Shown: one piece after another, positions 6,144 to 7,195 of the stretch
Layout of the letters: each line of letters starts with the position of its first letter
How positions within the stretch are numbered: the first letter of the stretch is position 1
Assembly (NCBI GenBank): GCA_036491755.1
Contig: DASXBJ010000059.1
Coordinates: forward strand, 1 to 7,195
Reading direction: 5' to 3'
Source: DASXBJ01 sp036491755
GTDB taxonomy: Bacteria > Chloroflexota > Dormibacteria > Dormibacterales > Dormibacteraceae
Length of the DNA stretch: 7,195 bases
Notes under the pieces: generated by a model
Told to the model about the DNA's origin: nothing
Database searches by the model: none
Seen by the model: only the letters and a program-made list of their open reading frames with translations
Position numbers and translations under genes: made by a program

Positions 6144-6854
6144 ATGGCCCTGCTCGAGCTCGAATCAGTCGACGCGTCGTACGGTCGCATTCAAGCGCTT
6201 CGCGGAATCTCGATCAAGGTCGACGTCGGCGAGGTGGTCGCTCTGATCGGATCCAACGGTGCGGGTAAAACCACGACCCTGCGCACCATATCGGGGCTGA
6301 TGCATCCGCAAGCCGGCACGATCCGCTTCGCGGACCGCGACATCAGCCGGACGGCACCATCGAGGATCGTCGAGCTGGGCATCTGCCAGTCGCCTGAGGG
6401 TCGGCGGCTGTTCCCGCGGATGACGGTGATCGACAACCTGTTCATGGGCGCCTACACGCGGAATGACAAGCCCGGCATCGCGACCGACATGGAGAGGGTT
6501 TTCACGCTCTTTCCACGGTTGAAGGAGCGCCGCACACAGATCGCGGGAACACTCTCCGGCGGCGAGCAGCAGATGCTGGCCATGGGGCGGGCGATGATGG
6601 CGCGGCCCAAGCTGCTGATGCTGGACGAGCCGTCGCTTGGCCTGGCGCCGATCCTGATTCAGGCGATCTTCGACATCGTGCGCGAGATCAACGCGCAGGG
6701 CACGCCCGTCCTGCTGGTGGAGCAGAACGCGACCATGGCCCTGGAGGTCGCCCACCGGGCCTACGTGCTCGAAACAGGGGCGATCGTCCAAGAGGGCACG
6801 GGCCACGAGCTGCTCGCATCCGAAGAAGTCCAAAAAGCCTATCTAGGCATGTAG
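6144..6854 (+). CDS. livF: branched-chain amino acid ABC transporter ATP-binding protein, LivF family
   Basis: Second ATPase of the importer, 236 residues, the usual LivF length. Walker A is GSNGAGKTT at 36-44. The SPEGRRLFPRMTV stretch at 83-95 is the LivF version of the Q-loop region (usually VPEGR). The signature is LSGGEQQMLAMGRAMM at 137-152, Walker B LLMLDEPSLGLAP at 157-169 with Glu162, and LLVEQNATMAL at 190-200 places Gln194 where most ABC ATPases have the switch histidine, as LivF proteins commonly do. It ends with KAYLGM, as in the family. It starts 8 bases after the livG stop, and GAGG at 6134-6137, overlapping that stop, gives a 6-base spacer, so coupled translation is likely. 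It is the last gene of the operon and is followed by a GC-rich hairpin. Confidence 0.96.
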   Translation: MALLELESVDASYGRIQALRGISIKVDVGEVVALIGSNGAGKTTTLRTISGLMHPQAGTIRFADRDISRTAPSRIVELGICQSPEGRRLFPRMTVIDNLFMGAYTRNDKPGIATDMERVFTLFPRLKERRTQIAGTLSGGEQQMLAMGRAMMARPKLLMLDEPSLGLAPILIQAIFDIVREINAQGTPVLLVEQNATMALEVAHRAYVLETGAIVQEGTGHELLASEEVQKAYLGM

Positions 6855-6887
6855 AGGTATCCGGCCCTCCTCGCGAACTTGGTGCTG

Positions 6888-6910
6888 GCGGCCGGGTTAA
6901 TCCCGGCCGC
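6888..6910 (+). terminator. GC-rich hairpin after livF, probable operon end
   Basis: GCGGCCGGG (6888-6896) pairs perfectly with CCCGGCCGC (6902-6910) around the loop TTAAT, 34 bases after the livF stop. The following GCCTTGGTTG has few consecutive T residues, so termination by this hairpin alone may be partial. The hairpins of the downstream repeat array could act as back-up terminators. Confidence 0.55.
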
Positions 6911-6990
6911 GCCTTGGTTGACCACACCTCCCAAACGCCGCGCGCAACCAGCTTTAAAACAATTCGATCGTTACACCGGAAGGAGAGCAG

Positions 6991-7011
6991 CCCCGTCGCA
7001 AAGCGACCGGG
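6991..7011 (+). repeat. small stem-loop of repeat unit 1
   Basis: GTCGC (6995-6999) pairs with GCGAC (7003-7007) around loop AAA. After one C-C mismatch, CCC (6991-6993) pairs with GGG (7009-7011). The long hairpin begins three bases later. Confidence 0.55.
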
Positions 7012-7013
7012 CG

Positions 7014-7045
7014 ATGAGAGGGAACCACCTGGGGTTCCCTCTCAT
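7014..7045 (+). repeat. long hairpin, repeat unit 1
   Basis: A perfect 13-bp stem, ATGAGAGGGAACC (7014-7026) with GGTTCCCTCTCAT (7033-7045), and loop ACCTGG. The following ATTCTTCT is moderately T-rich, so it could terminate transcription from livF. The stem would also form on the opposite strand. Confidence 0.8.
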
Positions 7046-7088
7046 ATTCTTCTAAGAGAATCCCATCGTCACACCGGAAGGAGAGCAG

Positions 7089-7109
7089 CCCCGTCGCGAA
7101 GCGACCGGG
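7089..7109 (+). repeat. small stem-loop of repeat unit 2
   Basis: Same stem as in unit 1, with the loop changed from AAA to GAA. The core now reads GCGAAGC, a sequence known to form an unusually stable DNA mini-hairpin. The only difference from unit 1 in this stem-loop falls in the loop. Confidence 0.55.
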
Positions 7110-7111
7110 CG

Positions 7112-7143
7112 ATGAGAGGGAACCACTTGGGGTTCCATCTCAT
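7112..7143 (+). repeat. long hairpin, repeat unit 2
   Basis: Same 13-bp stem with one internal mismatch (G7118 opposite A7137) and loop ACTTGG. It is followed by ATCCC rather than a T-rich tail, so it is a poorer terminator than units 1 and 3. Confidence 0.75.
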
Positions 7144-7157
7144 ATCCCGACCGGGCG

Positions 7158-7189
7158 ATGAGAGGGAACCACCTGGGGTTCCCTCTCAT
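7158..7189 (+). repeat. long hairpin, repeat unit 3
   Basis: Perfect 13-bp stem (7158-7170 with 7177-7189) and loop ACCTGG, identical to unit 1. It is followed by ATTCCT at the window edge. The 5' half of the full unit is missing; only CGACCGGGCG precedes it. Confidence 0.8.
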
Positions 7190-7195
7190 ATTCCT

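Larger units (their letters stand above)
6961..7195 (+). repeat. tandem hairpin-repeat array, open at the window edge
   Basis: Positions 6961-7047 recur at 7059-7145 (offset 98 bases) with six mismatches in 87 positions. A third, shorter unit begins at 7148 (46 bases after its counterpart in unit 2) and reaches the window end. Each full unit has ACACCGGAAGGAGAGCAG, a small stem with a 3-base loop, then a long hairpin with a 13-bp stem. Unit 3 has only the last part. Unit 3 matches unit 1 better than unit 2 at two variable sites (the loop and the right arm). Together with 6855-6960, which holds only the hairpin after livF, this fills the 341 bases after livF; I see no gene there. Confidence 0.9.

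Noticed and set aside
6918..6958. Promoter from TTGACC (6918-6923) and TTTAAA (6953-6958)
   Set aside because: The spacing is 29 bases, far from 17, and no gene follows in the window.
6967..7045. Known riboswitch in the repeat unit (GGAAGGAGAGCAG segment)
   Set aside because: The purine-rich segment recalls parts of some riboswitch cores, but no full conserved core of a family I know could be placed, and it is not upstream of a visible gene.
7014..7055. Small ORF starting at the ATG of the repeat hairpin (MRGN...)
   Set aside because: Thirteen codons made almost entirely of the hairpin, no well-spaced Shine-Dalgarno, and the reading frame runs on differently in unit 2. The signal is structure, not coding.
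6961..7195. CRISPR array
   Set aside because: The repeats are long self-complementary units in direct succession with no set of unique, equal-length spacers and no cas genes.

Overview
The window holds one complete branched-chain amino acid (Liv/HAAT-type) ABC uptake locus, all on the + strand. The order is: a first extracellular solute-binding lipoprotein (89-1390), a second, paralogous solute-binding lipoprotein (1615-2913), two membrane permeases (LivH-like from about 3054, LivM-like 4055-5332) and two ATPases (LivG-like 5329-6135, LivF-like 6144-6854). The host is a high-GC bacterium that uses GTG starts and lipoprotein-anchored binding proteins. A soil-type member of Chloroflexota, Dormibacterota or Actinomycetota would fit, but this is inferred from composition and protein style only.

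Layout. 1-88 is a short leader with no complete gene. Binding protein 1 ends at 1390. A 224-base gap follows, with a promoter-like pair inside a 26-bp dyad (1421-1450) and a structured leader containing a 15-base motif (1554-1568). Binding protein 2 follows and is closed by a strong 12-bp hairpin terminator (2944-2977). The permease and ATPase genes lie beyond it, tightly packed: livH/livM and livM/livG each overlap by 4 bases, and livG and livF are 8 bases apart. This is the classic arrangement in which the binding protein can be made in excess over the membrane complex by partial termination. After livF come a GC-rich hairpin (6888-6910) and an array of hairpin repeats (6961-7195) that runs off the right edge.

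How the genes work together. Either lipoprotein would capture an amino-acid-like ligand outside the membrane and deliver it to a LivH-LivM channel driven by the LivG-LivF ATPase pair. The two binding proteins share fold motifs and four cysteines. Binding protein 2 has four further cysteines, in two probable pairs, that are absent from protein 1, so the paralogs have diverged in stabilisation and possibly in ligand.

The transporter is a well-known system. The least explained parts are non-coding. A 98-base tandem repeat carries perfect or near-perfect 13-bp hairpins, and its left arm reappears exactly in the leader of binding-protein gene 2. The right arms of the repeats could therefore pair with that leader. 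There are also two places (livH and binding protein 1) where the only nearby Shine-Dalgarno-like sequence precedes an in-frame CTG rather than a standard start codon.
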